Shown piece after piece: positions 1 through 11,123 of a stretch of 64,000 nucleotides of DNA. The position numbers and the translations under genes are program-made. The stretch comes from Amaurobius ferox. Lineage: Eukaryota > Arthropoda > Arachnida > Araneae > Amaurobiidae. Within the stretch, counting starts at the first letter, position 1; each line of letters starts with the position of its first letter. The stretch is from NCBI GenBank assembly GCA_951213105.1, contig OX578155.1, positions 27,854,857 through 27,918,856 on the forward strand. Reading direction: 5' to 3'. The notes below the pieces were generated by a model. It had not been told where the DNA came from and ran no database searches. It was given only the letters and a program-made list of their open reading frames with translations.

Positions 1-780
1 TACCGTTGCCATTCGTAAGAAAAAAATAACAGTAATGCAAAAAGACAACTATAAGAGATAATATACATTCCAGAGGTGCAATAATAGAAAGACTAATGAG
101 TAAGTGGATATAAAAATAAACTGTAATTAAAACAAGAGTATGGAGATGTCAGGCTAATATATAAAATACCATGAAAAAATTCATGAAAATCCAGCTAATC
201 TAAATTTTTTAACTATACCATTTACAATATAAGAGGGATATTTATATAAATTGCTGGTAATTTTTAGATAATCAATATGTAAAGCATGAAATTTTTTATC
301 AGATAATCTATAAATTCTAAAAAGCTGATTAAGAATAATATTTCTAAACAATAGAATCGAGTTGCAGGAATTAAATGGTAAGATTTTATTAATGTTAAAA
401 TTAAAAAAGTCTTTTTTATCATTTAAATTAGTAACAATTCTATTAGAAGGTTCAATAATAAGATTTAAATCCAAATTAATATTTTTACTAATAGTAGCTT
501 CATTAGTAATTAATTCCAAATTGTCAGGATAGAAATCTATATCTATAACAAAATTTTCAGTATATACATGCTAAGCAAATCAGATCATCAACATATCTGT
601 ATAATGTATAATCTAATGATGTAAAAGACTGTTCATAATGATAAAGATATAAATTAGCTAACATACTGTTACTGCAGCCACCCTGTGGAACTCCTGAGAC
701 TTGTAGGTATAATTTATTTCCTTGAAAAATATAATTATTAAAAATAACAAAGTGAAGAAGTTTAGGAAAATTTTTCTACT
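1..780 (-). mobile_element. Penelope-like retroelement fragment (RT C-terminal half and 3' region)
   Basis: Read on the minus strand, 780 to about 540 encodes a reverse transcriptase segment with the motif GVPQGGCSNSMLANLYLYHY followed by YRYVDDLIC; 519 to 181 encodes the downstream part (LLFRNIILNQLFRIYRLSD). The two parts are not in one open frame, so the copy is dead. The order of motifs (G.PQGG.SS..LANLYL, Y.DDL, then a basic C-terminal part) resembles Penelope-like elements; assignment is by motif only. Positions 1-180 are the non-coding 3' region, which recurs at 6037-6266. The element may continue left of the window. Confidence 0.6.
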
Positions 781-1503
781 CAAACCCGTTGTATAAATTT
801 TCCTAAACTTCTTCCCTTTGTTATTTTCAATAATTATATTTTTCAAGGAAATAAATTATACCTGAAAGTCTCAGGAGTTCCACAAGGTGGTTGCAGTAGC
901 AGCATGTTAGCTAATTTATATCTTTATCATTATTCCCCTCTTGATGGTATATTATCTATTATACTTATCTTTTCGCGTTACTGTTATTTATTTCTTACGA
1001 ATGGCAACGGAAGATTATATCTTTTTCCTTTGTGAATGGCAACACTTCATTCTGGGTTCCCGGCATCGATAGGTTCGTGTATTTTTTTAGTTAGATTCCA
1101 GGTATCCTTTTTCCCTTTTATTCTTTCTTCTTTATGTATGTTGTCCAAGTAGAAATAGTTTATAGATATAATCTATCTATTTCTTCAGAAACATACATTT
1201 TTGTGTTTGCTTCAACAAGACACTTGGACTTGAGAAAGAGTTTTGAAGAAGTGCACAAATCCTGATTTAGGCCTAAACCATTTCCACGTGTATAGCGCTT
1301 GTGCTTGGATTTCGTCTGTTATTCTTTTATCGATTCCATACCATTGTTGATACTTTTCTTTGACTTGATGATTCGAAATTTGTATTTTTTTCCATTTGCT
1401 TGAATATTTGTTGATTTACACTTTTATTTTGTAAGCTTGTTAGAAAGTTAGGTTTTTCGAGTTACAGCTTCTCACTTTCCTCCATTGGACCTTCAAACCT
1501 TTT

Positions 1504-1510
<7 letters not shown>
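781..1510 (+). mobile_element. Penelope-like fragment in inverted orientation to the preceding copy
   Basis: From about 785 the sequence repeats the preceding minus-strand copy head to head: the same RT segment (GVPQGGCSSSMLANLYLYHY at about 860-935) now reads on the plus strand. It jumps near 955 into the 3' region, where 975-1013 is the inverted match of 1-40 (shared core GTTGCCATTCGTAAG). Positions 1014-1500 are the inverted counterpart of 3935-4437. The RT is far too short to be functional. Confidence 0.6.

Positions 1511-1537
<27 letters not shown>
1507..1537. repeat. (TA)n microsatellite
   Basis: Pure alternating TA run inside the Penelope-like 3' region. Confidence 0.9.
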
Positions 1538-1540
<3 letters not shown>

Positions 1541-1880
1541 TGGAATTCATCTTACATAATATATCTATATTTATGGTTTTTATTTTATTTTAATTTCAAT
1601 TTTTTCGTTCATATTCTATCAGCCAGTTACCAGTGTCAATGGGGCTTATAGTGATATATTATCGTTACTGTTAGAAACGGGGCTATTATTTCGTTTTAAA
1701 TTTATAAGGTACGCACTGTCCTGATGGCGAATGCATTTCTAAATTGACCTATATATTTTAGGCTACGTGCTTCACTTGTCTTTTAGCTTGTTTGTTTATC
1801 ACATTCTGTTGGTTTCAACTTTCTGTTACTATGTATTTTGATATTTTTTATCGAGTGCTTATTGTTATTATATCTTTATT
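1538..1880 (+). mobile_element. Probable distal Penelope-like 3' region
   Basis: Contains a stretch (about 1618-1745) that recurs at 18425-18560: both read CAGTTNC.AGTGTC/ATGGTGTC..., a 'GTTACTG...AGAAACGG' block, then 'CTGTCCTGATGGCGAATGCA' or a close variant. The second occurrence follows another RT fragment, so I read this as a conserved 3' untranslated part of the same retroelement family. No coding frame is seen. Confidence 0.45.
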
Positions 1881-1924
1881 AACACTTTACAACAAAGTTG
1901 AAAAGTGTTTATGACTTTGTTCAT

Positions 1925-1966
<42 letters not shown>

Positions 1967-3173
1967 CGTTAGCACGATAACTGCCGTAAAAATGACTTAA
2001 TCAAAATGAAATTTTAGTATGTTGTTCAGACGGTCTGTAGGACCTATAGGAATATAAATGAATAATATCACCCAATTAGTTTTGGATTGAACCCGGGTTG
2101 AAAAAATCAAATACATTGAGCCCTATGGCACCCAATTTTTCAAACATTTTTTAAGCGGATTTAAAATTCACAAATTGCTTCGAAAATGTTAGGTAATATT
2201 CAAATTGTTCCATAAAATATATAAAAAAAATTTATTCAGTAGTTTTTTAAATAAAAATTAAAATAATAATAACACATCTTATACAAAACGATCACGTGAC
2301 CATGATATGAAAAGATCACGTGACCCACTTCAAAATGATATATGGCATCCATCTTGTCTCAAAATCGTGATTTTTAAAGTTCTTTTTAATTCATATTGAG
2401 TGTTGTATCCGTCCTAAAACCACTTTATTTTTGCATAAATTCTGTGCATCTACATACTGAAACAACGCAATGACAATATATTTGAGTTTAAATGCTCATC
2501 CAAATTTGATTATTTCTACAACGAACCCTATTTTTCACCTATATAAAATGTAAACAGCAAAATATGTAGAATGAGTTGTATTAGATTTGCTGTATTTTTT
2601 TAACACAAAATCATTTAGTTCATGGAGTCTGCATAGCTGATATGAATCAAATATTCATTGATTTTACAAAGAGAAGGACGATTTTTTTCGATGAAGTTTT
2701 AAGCAGAGAGTTTAATTACGTGTAGCTCCATGGTCTTAATTTTTAAATAAAATAAATTATTATAGTATTGTGATGAATGACATGAATGGGAAATTATTTA
2801 TGAATGAAATGCTGCTTTTATAGAAAGAGCCAGGCGTGTTATTTTTTCTATGATGTCATTTGAATGAATTTCAATTGTTTTCGATGAAGTTTTCAAATAT
2901 AATAAATTATTGTAGTATTATGATTATTCTAAGATTATTACTGAGGAATGTGTCACATTTTAGCGATGTTTAAACCAGGCAATTTATATATCAATGACAT
3001 CATTTGAATAAAGTTCATTTTTTTCGATGAAGTTTTCAAATATAATAAATTACTGTAGTATTGTGATAAGTTTTAAAATATTACCGAGGAATGTATTGCA
3101 TTTTAGACATGTTTAAATAAAATTGCATTGAAGTTGGAAAGTGTTTCATAATCAATGCTTTAAGCATGATTGA
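1881..3173 (-). mobile_element. DINE/Helentron-like non-autonomous element, family G, copy 1
   Basis: Left end is a hairpin with arms AACACTTT and AAAGTGTT (1881-1910). It is followed by a (TGTC)n core at 1926-1964, then about 1.1 kb of non-coding DNA. The right end is GGAAAGTGTTT followed by a second hairpin around 3150-3172 (ATCAATGC/GCATGATTGAT). A second copy with the same ends lies at 11354-14560. Terminal hairpins plus a GTCY microsatellite core match the known layout of Drosophila DINE-1 and other Helentron-derived elements; the class assignment is inference because no Rep/helicase is present. Confidence 0.55.
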
Positions 3174-3595
3174 TCTTTCTTGTTTTTATCAATAGTATTT
3201 GTTTCTGATTAACTAACGTTATGTATGGTTTGGTTCATGTCGCATTACACGTGCTTTTTAACATGTATTAAATTTTCTTTTACACCCCCCCCCCCTGGTG
3301 GTCGGTTCTCTGACTTACATCTTTTCCCTTGTTTTCACTTTCATATATTTTATATACACATATATATTTGATAATTTTAACCTGTGTTTTTAATACTGAT
3401 GTCTTTATTGCTGCTTTATGTTTGTTTTATTGTTTACTGGTCGACAACATACTTTTCCCCTCTTTATATAGATAAGTTATCTGGTAATATTTTTCATGTT
3501 CATATCTTGTATGTCTATAGTTACCTGGGTTAAAGCTTTGTTTTAACATCTATGCTAGAGTTGGTTTGTTAGTCATTACAGTTGTTAATATATAG

Positions 3596-3651
<56 letters not shown>

Positions 3652-3934
3652 TATCTCAACAGGACCTTCACTGCAAGATGCATCCGCCTGCTAAGAAGCC
3701 ATCATATGTTAATACGTCCGTTGAGGGCCACCCCCTGTTCGCTAACACTCACCAATTCTAGTCACCCCAGAGCTATATTACCTCAACCGGTGACCAGGAT
3801 TTCCTCAGTGTCCATTGCTCGCTATTTAAAAAAGTTGTTTAAATATCTATTTTGTTCAGTTAATAAAATATTAAGAAATTGCCTGGTACAAGATATAATT
3901 ATATATATATATAATAATAATAATAATAAAAGTT
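3174..3934. other. Non-coding interval with C-run and AT microsatellites
   Basis: Holds a C9-10 run near 3286, a long (AT)n tract at 3594-3642 and a short AT/TAA tract at 3900-3930. The 80-codon frame at 3706-3948 ends in simple repeat and has no recognisable domain. I see no gene here. Confidence 0.6.
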
Positions 3935-4437
3935 TGAAAGTCCAATGAAAGAAAAGTGAGAAGCTGTAAACCTAACTTTTTAACGAGCTTACAAAATAAA
4001 GTATAAATCAGCAAATCTTCAATCACATGGAAAAAAATACAAATTTTGAATCATCAAGTTAAGGAAAATCATCAAAAATCAATGGTATGAAATTGATAAA
4101 AGAAAAACGGATGACATCCAAGCATTAAATGGTATACATGTGGACAAGGGCTAGGCCTAAATCATGGGTTTGTTCACTTCTCCAAAACTTTTCCTCGGGT
4201 CAAAGTATTTTGTCGAAGCAAACACAAAAAATGTATGTTTCTGAAGAAATAGATAGATTATATCTATAAACTATTTCTACTTGGACAACATACATAAAGA
4301 AGAAAAATAAAAGAAAACAAGAATACCTGAAAAATAACACAACAAATGCACGAACCTGTCGAATCCGGGAACCTAGAATGAAGAAACCAGTGTTGTCATT
4401 CGCAAAGGAAAAAGATATGATCTACTGTTGCCATCCG
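3935..4437 (-). mobile_element. Penelope-like 3' region, interrupted by a Helitron
   Basis: Inverted counterpart of 1014-1500 (for example AGAAATAGATAGATTATATC at about 4243 against its complement near 1170). It stops at GTTGCCATCCG and resumes at 6037 with the sequence expected next (compare 5-45), so a single copy runs from here through 6266 and on to about 7350 with two inserted elements. Confidence 0.6.
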
Positions 4438-5159
4438 TCCATATAATAAAAGGCAATGTCTGTGTGTGTGTCTGTCTTATACACTATACGTTCAGCGACC
4501 GCGCGTCGGAGAGCTACGAAATTGGGCAATCGGAGACCCGGGGGGCGAGAAGGGGACACGTGAAAACCGATTTTTAAAATTTTAATTATTTTTTTTTGTT
4601 ATTTAATGTTTTATGCGATTTCGACGTTTATTGCCTTTTTGCCTTTTTTCTCCACGATCCAGACGTCGTAGGAAAAAACAAATCACACCACCGGAAAGAG
4701 CAGACAATTGCCAGTAAAATATCAATTTCAATTCTCAATTTCGATTTCTAATATTTTTTAAAGATTTTAAAACAAAAATCACTTTTGGCTCAAGAAAACG
4801 ATTTTTGGTTTTTAAATTCTCGCATAGTAAAAAGTTCTCATAATTTCGACTAATAATTTACATTTTTAGAAAGCTCAAACATTCTTACAAGTCCAATCTG
4901 GTGAAGAAATAATGAAATTGCCCGCATGATCGCAATTTTAAAGACGTCATGATTTTATATTTCTTGGCCAATTCTCAGCGGAGACCGGTTTCTTCCCCGT
5001 CAGCCCCGCCCTGAAATGAGGGGGACTTCACTCCCTGGCATTGGGTTAGAGTGATATTTTAAATGATAGAATTAAGAGCTTAGCATATGGTCATTAGAAA
5101 ATTTAAATGATTGAATTATGGTGGATTGAATTGTGGTGATGTATTGTATACATCAGGTG

Positions 5160-5310
5160 AAATTATTATATTTATATTTTAAATGATAGAACGATATGGA
5201 TTTTTTAAATGGATATTTTAATTTATGGATATTTTAAATGGATATTTTAATTTATGGATATTTTAAATGGATATATGGAACTATGGAATGAGGATATTTT
5301 AAATGATATT
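5160..5310. repeat. AT-rich tandem repeat (unit about 20 bp)
   Basis: Repeats of a GGATATTTTAAATGGATATT-type unit with drift, inside the Helitron-like element. Confidence 0.7.
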
Positions 5311-5444
5311 AATGAAAAGCCTAAACACTGAAAAAATAAAAAAAGTAAATAAAAGGAAAGTTATGGAGATTGCCGCGGTGGCTTAAAATTTCATTATTAG
5401 TTTTAACATCATTAATCTAAACCAAATGTTAACTCCACGGAGTT

Positions 5445-5660
5445 GAGGGCGCGGTAGCCCAGTGGTTAGCCCGCGGGAATTGCACTTGGTTGGCCCGGGT
5501 TCGATTCCCGCCATTGCCAAAACTGCAGCCATGTTCATGCTGAGTACGATCAAGTTAAACAAGTGGGACCGTAAGTCCTTCCGAGAGGTTGGTGGTAGGC
5601 GAAAGAGGATACGGTCCCTGTGGATGCCTACCCCACTGGGTTCCGGTCTAAATTGGGTGA
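5445..5660 (+). mobile_element. tRNA-derived SINE, 3'-truncated
   Basis: Head GGGCGCGGTAGCCCAGTGG resembles a pol III box A region, and GGTTCGATTCCC is a consensus B box. The body follows (GTTCATGCTGAGTACGATC ... GGTTCCGGTCTAAATTGGGT), but the usual 3' tail is missing. It is flanked by a 30-bp near-identical direct repeat (5349-5378 and 5661-5690, core AAGTTATGGAGATTG), suggesting a local segmental duplication. Confidence 0.85.
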
Positions 5661-5690
5661 ATAAAAAGAAAGTTATGGAGATTGTCGCGG

Positions 5691-5952
5691 AGGGCGCGGT
5701 AGCCCAGTGGTTAGCGCGCGGGATTTGCACTCGGTAGGCCCGGGTTCGATTCCCGCCACTGCCGAAACTGTCACCGTGTTCATGCTGAGTACGATCAAGT
5801 TAAACATGTGGGACCGTAAGTCCTTCCGAGAGGTTGGTGGTAGGGGGAGGAGGGTACAGTCCCTGTGGATGCCACCCCCACTGAGTTCCGGTCTAAATTG
5901 GGTGGCACTTCCTGGCCGTTCAAACAGTTACCTTACACCTTTCTGGTAGGTC
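5691..5952 (+). mobile_element. tRNA-derived SINE
   Basis: Second copy 246 bp downstream in the same orientation, with box A-like and B-box sequences and the full body to ACCTTACACCTTTCTGGTAG. The 3' tail stops just after GGTCG and passes into the Helitron end. Open frames here (80 and 61 codons) are translations of the SINE, not genes. Confidence 0.85.
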
Positions 5953-6036
5953 GCGCCAGCGAGTTTGCAATGGTCAGAATTTGCATGGTCAAAATTTTCA
6001 AGGGTAGCGAACAGGCTGGTCGCCAAAGGCGGCTAG

Positions 6037-6266
6037 TTAGAAATAAATAAAAGAAATGCGAAAAGCCAAGAATAAGTGATAATATACAATCAGAGCAACA
6101 ATACGGAAGGGCTAATAATAGAAAGGCTAATGTTTAAGCGGATGTAAAATTAAAATATTTTTAAAACAAGAGGATGGAAATGTCAGGCTAATATAAAAAA
6201 GCTATGAATAGAATTCATGAAAATCCAGCTAATCTAAATTTTTTAACTATACCATTTACAAAAAAA
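6037..6266 (-). mobile_element. Penelope-like 3' region (continuation)
   Basis: Near-identical to 20-225 in order and content (for example ATCCAGCTAATCTAAATTTT). It breaks at CATTTACAA and resumes at 7220 with ATAAGAGGGATATTTATATA, which is continuous in the copy at 218-245. Confidence 0.65.
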
Positions 6267-7219
6267 TCTGATGTGGGCAGCACATGACTTTCCTTATATA
6301 ATGCAGTAAATTTACTACTTTTACAGCAAAAGAAAGTAGGTTATTCTTATAGTTGATATTTATATTATTTCCAAGATATTGAATTTTCGTCAATTAGTCG
6401 TCATTTTCATTGATTTAGCGTCATTTTTATCCATTTGACGAGATTTTTGTTCATTTGGAAACATTTAAAAAAGTCGTCAAGTTGGCAATATTCCGCCAAA
6501 TTCGTTGCCAAAATCTCGCTAAGCGTTATGGACGAAGAAATATGTTATTCTTATAGCTGATAAATCACTACTTGCGTTCAAATACAAAAGTATTACTCAA
6601 AGTATCTTTTCTCATGAATGGAACGAGCTAGATCCACGATAATGATGTCACCCAATGTATCGCATGAAATTACATATGAAAAGTGAACATATTTCTCAAC
6701 AGTTAATATATTTTTTTAATTTATGGGATTTTTTGATACATTTATTTGAAAAATGTGCAATATCTCGAGAACGGGTCATGCTAGCGTTCTAAAGTTTATG
6801 TCAATCGTTTTTTAAGGAAAAACTACATAAGAAATGTCTATTTGCGTAACTTTATTGAAGGTTTTGATTTTTTGATGATTTTTTCAAAATTTCACTTAGG
6901 GCGGTACTGAATATTCGATTGCGTTTAAAAACAATAGGCTTCCAGTATTCATGGATTGTGAGTTTTGTACCAAATTTCATTCGAATCGCTCCATTCGTTC
7001 GTGAGATATCGTTTCCACAGACTCACTGACACACACACACGCACGCACACACACACACATACTTTCACACACACACACACACACACACAGACATCACCTC
7101 AAAAGTGTTTGATTCGTGATCAGGGATGTTTAAAACGTGCTCTCCCGTCAAAAACTTGAATTCGAATTTTCGACCCCGTCACAATACTTTCCTTATACAT
7201 TATGTATATAAGGAAAGTA
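6267..7219 (+). mobile_element. DINE/Helentron-like element, family H, copy 1
   Basis: Starts TCTGATGTGGGCAGCACATG, in which ATGTG/CACAT form a hairpin. It ends with the hairpin CTTTCCTTATA...TATAAGGAAAG at 7188-7218. The 5' subterminal ACTTTCCTTATATA repeats the sequence of the 3' hairpin arm. A (CA)n core lies at 7025-7090. The flanks rejoin a Penelope-like copy, which defines both ends. No protein is encoded; the 64-codon frame is a translation of the CA repeat. Confidence 0.6.
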
Positions 7220-7350
7220 ATAAGAGGGATATTTATATAAATTGCTGGTAATTTTTAGATTATTAAAATGTATACCATGAAATTTTTTGTCAGATAATTT
7301 ATAAATTCTAAAAATCTGATTAAGTATAATGTTTTTAAACAAAAGAAGCG
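7220..7350 (-). mobile_element. Penelope-like RT C-terminal fragment
   Basis: Matches 225-345: the same LYKYPSYIVNGI / KFHALHID-type coding region on the minus strand, with stops. It runs into an AT microsatellite at 7351-7370. Confidence 0.55.
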
Positions 7351-7504
7351 ATATATATATATATATATAATGTATTTTTCACTAAATAAAAGCGCTTAAG
7401 TTACAAGAAAAGTATTACAACCTGAACTCTTCAATTTTAATAAAACACTTATATATATATACATATACATAGAGGTATGATGTATATTTACATCTTACAA
7501 TTTG

Positions 7505-7677
7505 ATACATTCGTATTCCTTTTTGCAATGTACCGGCTCTCCGGGAGTGTTGTCGCGACGTAAAGCATGCTTAACCGGGGTGAGGGGGTCACAACTCCCC
7601 CCGGCCATCTTTTGGTATATTGTTTTCATCCATACCTCTTTTCCTTTTGAAAATATATATATATATATATATATATA

Positions 7678-7710
<33 letters not shown>
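7505..7710. repeat. Foldback repeat followed by (TA)n and (GT)n
   Basis: At about 7573-7610 CCGGGGTGAGGGGGTC is followed by ACTCCCCCCGG, an imperfect hairpin. Related sequence occurs at 16795-16895 and, inverted, at 17218-17272. (TA)n and (GT)n tracts follow at 7651-7710. Confidence 0.55.
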
Positions 7711-8814
7711 CTGCAAGCAACGAAGTAACTCCAGAGCTTCAAAAGATTACTTAAGCCGTATCAGCTCATTAACTGTTATCTCCACTTCCGGGAGTTTATC
7801 TTTAAAGAGCAACCACAGAATATAACTCGCGAATTCGTAGCAAGCTGAACGATAAAGGTTAGAAGTTTTTTATTAAGATTATGCAGTGGCGTATTTACTG
7901 TGAAATAAATTTTAAGATTCGGGAGTTTAAGCTTTGGAATCCGGCTGAATGGGAACTCCACAAGCGTTCCGGATTTCTGAGATATATTTTATGCGAAGAT
8001 ATTCTGCATTTAATGGAATTGTTTAGTTTTTTCTTTTGTGAAACAATTTATTCTAAATTGAAGGACATGTTTACATTTCAATAAACAGGCTGACACTTGC
8101 TAAATTAAATCTTCATATGTAAAATATTTTTCAGACATATTTAGTATCCCAAATTGAAGTACGTACACGTTGTGAGAGCCAGGGAGATTTCATCCCGGGA
8201 CATGACTGGCTTAATTATTTTTACCTAGTTCTGCGCATGGGAAGACTTGGGAATTAAGAACGAGCGCATTTTGTTCTCGGGCTCTCAAGAGGGAACGAAT
8301 TTGTTAACTGCGACAGTCACCTTACTTCTAACGACGTCAATAAATATATTTGTACGTTACGGATCCTGTCTGCACAACGCAATTTAAAATCCTTGCGTTG
8401 CCACTTCAAATTAACAAACTATTTTTAACTATAATAATGCGTATGTTTTTGGCAACTTTTCTCAAAGTTTACGCTAGACAGTGACACCACGAATGACGAA
8501 ATTTAATTCCCAGGTCGTCAGGCTAACAACTTTTTCATTGGTTGCCGATCTGAAGGCCCAAGATTATATTAAAGAATCTTGGTAGGAACTACGGTACCCG
8601 CAATTACTGATCCCTTCTTGAACAATCCGGGTTAACAATAACAAAACCCAAAAAATCTGCTTCTTTAGATTTTGCCCTTAAATGAATTCGAATATAGTTT
8701 CCGATTGACGAAATATCTGTGGACAAATGAAACTATTTATCGTATAACTGAGTTGTTAATCCCCGTGGCGCTGTTCAAGAAAGTCCTGGTGAACTTCATA
8801 CTGCTCCAAACTTA
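7711..8814. other. Interval without recognisable gene or repeat
   Basis: Mixed-composition DNA. Frames of 61-67 codons at 7776-8084 lack recognisable motifs and overlap on opposite strands. I see nothing that supports a gene. Confidence 0.5.
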
Positions 8815-9747
8815 TTACTTTCCTTATATACATAATGTATAAGGAAAGTATTGTGACGGGGTCGAAAATTCGAATTCGACTTTTCGACGGGAGAGCACGT
8901 TTCAAGCATCCCTGATCACGAATCAAACATTTTTAAAGTGATGTCTGTGTGTGAAAGTATGTGCGTGTGTGTGTGTGTGTCAGTGAGCCTGTGGAGACGA
9001 TAACTGACGAACGAATGGACCGATTGGAACGAAATTTGGTACAAAAATCACAATTCGTAAACTTTGGAAGCCTATTGTTTTTATATTCAATCGAATGTTC
9101 AGAACCCCCCTAAATTTTCGAGTGAAATTTTGAAAAAATCGTCAAAAAATCAAAACCGCTAATAAAGTTACGCAAATAGACATTTCTTATGTAATTTTTT
9201 ATTAGAAAACGATTGACATAAATTTTAGAACGCTAACATGAACCGTTCTCGAGATATTGCACATTTCTAAAAAAAATTATCAAAAAGTAATATAAAAAAA
9301 ATATATATATTTCCTATTGAGAAACATGTTCACTTTTCATATGTAATACCATACGATACATTGGGTGACATCATTCTCATGGATCTAGCTCGTTCTATTC
9401 ATGAAAAAAGATTCTTTGAGTAATACTTTTGTATTTGAACGCCAATAGTCATTTTTCTGTTGTAAGAATAACTTATTTCTCCGTCCATAACGCTTGGCGA
9501 GATGTTGGCGACGAATTTAGCGGAATGTCGCCAACTTGGCGACATTTTTAATTGTTGCTAAATTAACAAAAATCTCGCCAAATTGATAAAAATGACGCTA
9601 AATCAATGAAAATGACGACTAATTGAAGAAAATTCAATATCTTGGAAAGAATATAAGTATCTACTATAAGAATAACATATTTTTTAACTGTAAAAGTAGT
9701 AAATTCATTGCATTATATAAGGAAAGTCATGTGTTGCCCACATCAGA
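8815..9747 (-). mobile_element. DINE/Helentron-like element, family H, copy 2
   Basis: Reverse-oriented copy of 6267-7219: begins with the hairpin TTACTTTCCTTATATACATA and TGTATAAGGAAAG, carries (GT)n at 8942-8980, and ends GGAAAGTCATGTGTTGCCCA then CATCAGA. The internal regions also match (for example GATTGACATAAA at about 9211). Confidence 0.6.
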
Positions 9748-9839
9748 TTTTTTTAATTTAAAATCATGGGCATATTAAATATGCAATTTCATAAGAGAAG
9801 ACTGTGATGATTAACGTTTTGCGTACTCTGCAAAATCAG

Positions 9840-10131
9840 CTGTTAATCAATTTAGTTCTTGTCAATTAAAGTTAAAATCAGTTCGTAGTGAATTTACACG
9901 TTGTCAATTAAAGTTAACATCAGCTCTTAGTGAATATAAATAATTAAAGTTGAAATCAGATTGTAGTGAATTTGGATATAGTAAATAAAATTAAAATCAG
10001 CTCGTTGTGAATGTAGAAAATTAAAGTTGAAATCAGCTTGTAGTGAATTTAGACACAGCCAATTAAGGTTAAAATCAGCTTATAGTGAATTTAGGCGTAA
10101 TCAATTAAAGTTAAAATTAGTTCGTAGACAA
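9840..10131. repeat. Tandem repeat, unit about 46-60 bp
   Basis: Diverged units of the type AATTAAAGTTAAAATCAGCT then CGTAGTGAATTTAGAC, repeated about six times. The block continues at 11124-11200 beyond an inserted Helitron. Confidence 0.7.
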
Positions 10132-11123
10132 TCTATATAAATGAAATTGAAAATATGTCTGTTTGTATGTATGTATGTATGTTTGTCACATCATCACGAG
10201 AGAACGGCTGAACCGAATTTCATTAAATTTTGTGAGTAGCCCTGGAATAGCCCCACTTAAAATTTAATCCGTGTTTCGAGTTTCTAGGACCAGGGGTTGT
10301 CTAGATATTAATTAAAAGCTCACAGTTAAATCTTCCATAGACATGGCAATATGCAGACGATATTCCCCCCCCCCCCCCTCAATTTATTTGAAGAAAATGA
10401 TATCATGTCGCTTGACAACGGATTTAAATCCAATGTGTTTATGAGGTATAGACAATTTTTATTAAATCTTTTCCGATTTAAACAATAAAGAAATATATAT
10501 AAATATTATCGGAATATAATATTATCGGAATTGCAGCTTTGGCTGGATTATATTAATGGCGGCCTGCAGGTTTAAATATTACTGGGATTAGTGATATTTT
10601 CAATTTAATATGTCATCTGTTTTATTTTGGCAAAAACGGTTGAAATTCATCTTTTGCAGTGCAGATAATGTTCTATTAGTACACGGGTATATCTTCTATC
10701 AGAATATAAGTAGTACTGACATATATTGGAAATAATTACGGCCCTATTGGAATTAATTAAGTTTAAAGATTGAGGGGATAATTGATATTTTATAACGTCA
10801 CTTCATTACGTCATCTGTTTTATTTTGGCAAAGATTTTTCAAACTCATATATTGTAGTACGGGTATATCTTCTACAAGCATATAAATACTACTGTTATAC
10901 CTTCCAAAATAATTTTAGAACTTTCATGTTGGCATATATTGATTCAATTTCATGTATATTGTAAATTTGTTTACAAACAGGATCAAGATGTGTTATTCTT
11001 TAGATCTGCTTGCGAAGATGATTTTAATATTGTCATTTAAAATACTATAGAAATTTAAACATAATTGTGAATTTTAAGTTATTTATATTATACATTCTGT
11101 ACGAAGAACGGGTATACAGCTAG
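10132..11123 (+). mobile_element. Helitron-like non-autonomous element
   Basis: Starts TCTATATAAATG with A before it and ends GGGTATACAGCTAG with T after it, the canonical A|TC...CTAG|T arrangement. A short stem CTGTA/TACAG lies just before the CTAG. It is inserted in the tandem repeat, which continues on both sides. It includes a (TATG)n patch near 10165 and a C-run near 10366. No helicase is encoded; the 60-codon frame at 10782-10964 has no known motif. Confidence 0.75.

Larger units (their letters stand above)
4438..6036 (+). mobile_element. Helitron-like non-autonomous element carrying two SINEs
   Basis: Begins with TC at 4438. It ends in CTAG followed by T at 6037, and immediately before the CTAG there is a 6-bp hairpin (GTCGCC-AAA-GGCGGC, about 6019-6033). 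A 5' TC, a 3' hairpin and CTAG-T are the standard Helitron signatures. The outer flanks join exactly into the Penelope-like 3' region, which confirms both boundaries. The host base on the left is G rather than the usual A. No Rep/helicase coding is present. The interior includes a short (GTCT)n patch at 4458-4480, AT-rich tandem repeats at 5160-5310, and two SINEs. Confidence 0.7.

Noticed and set aside
1926..1964. CRISPR-like regular repeat
   Set aside because: It is a simple TGTC microsatellite inside an element. No spacer structure exists, and the genome is eukaryotic.
3706..3948. 80-codon plus-strand frame as a gene
   Set aside because: It runs into AT/TAA simple repeat, has no domain and overlaps the inverted Penelope-like 3' region.
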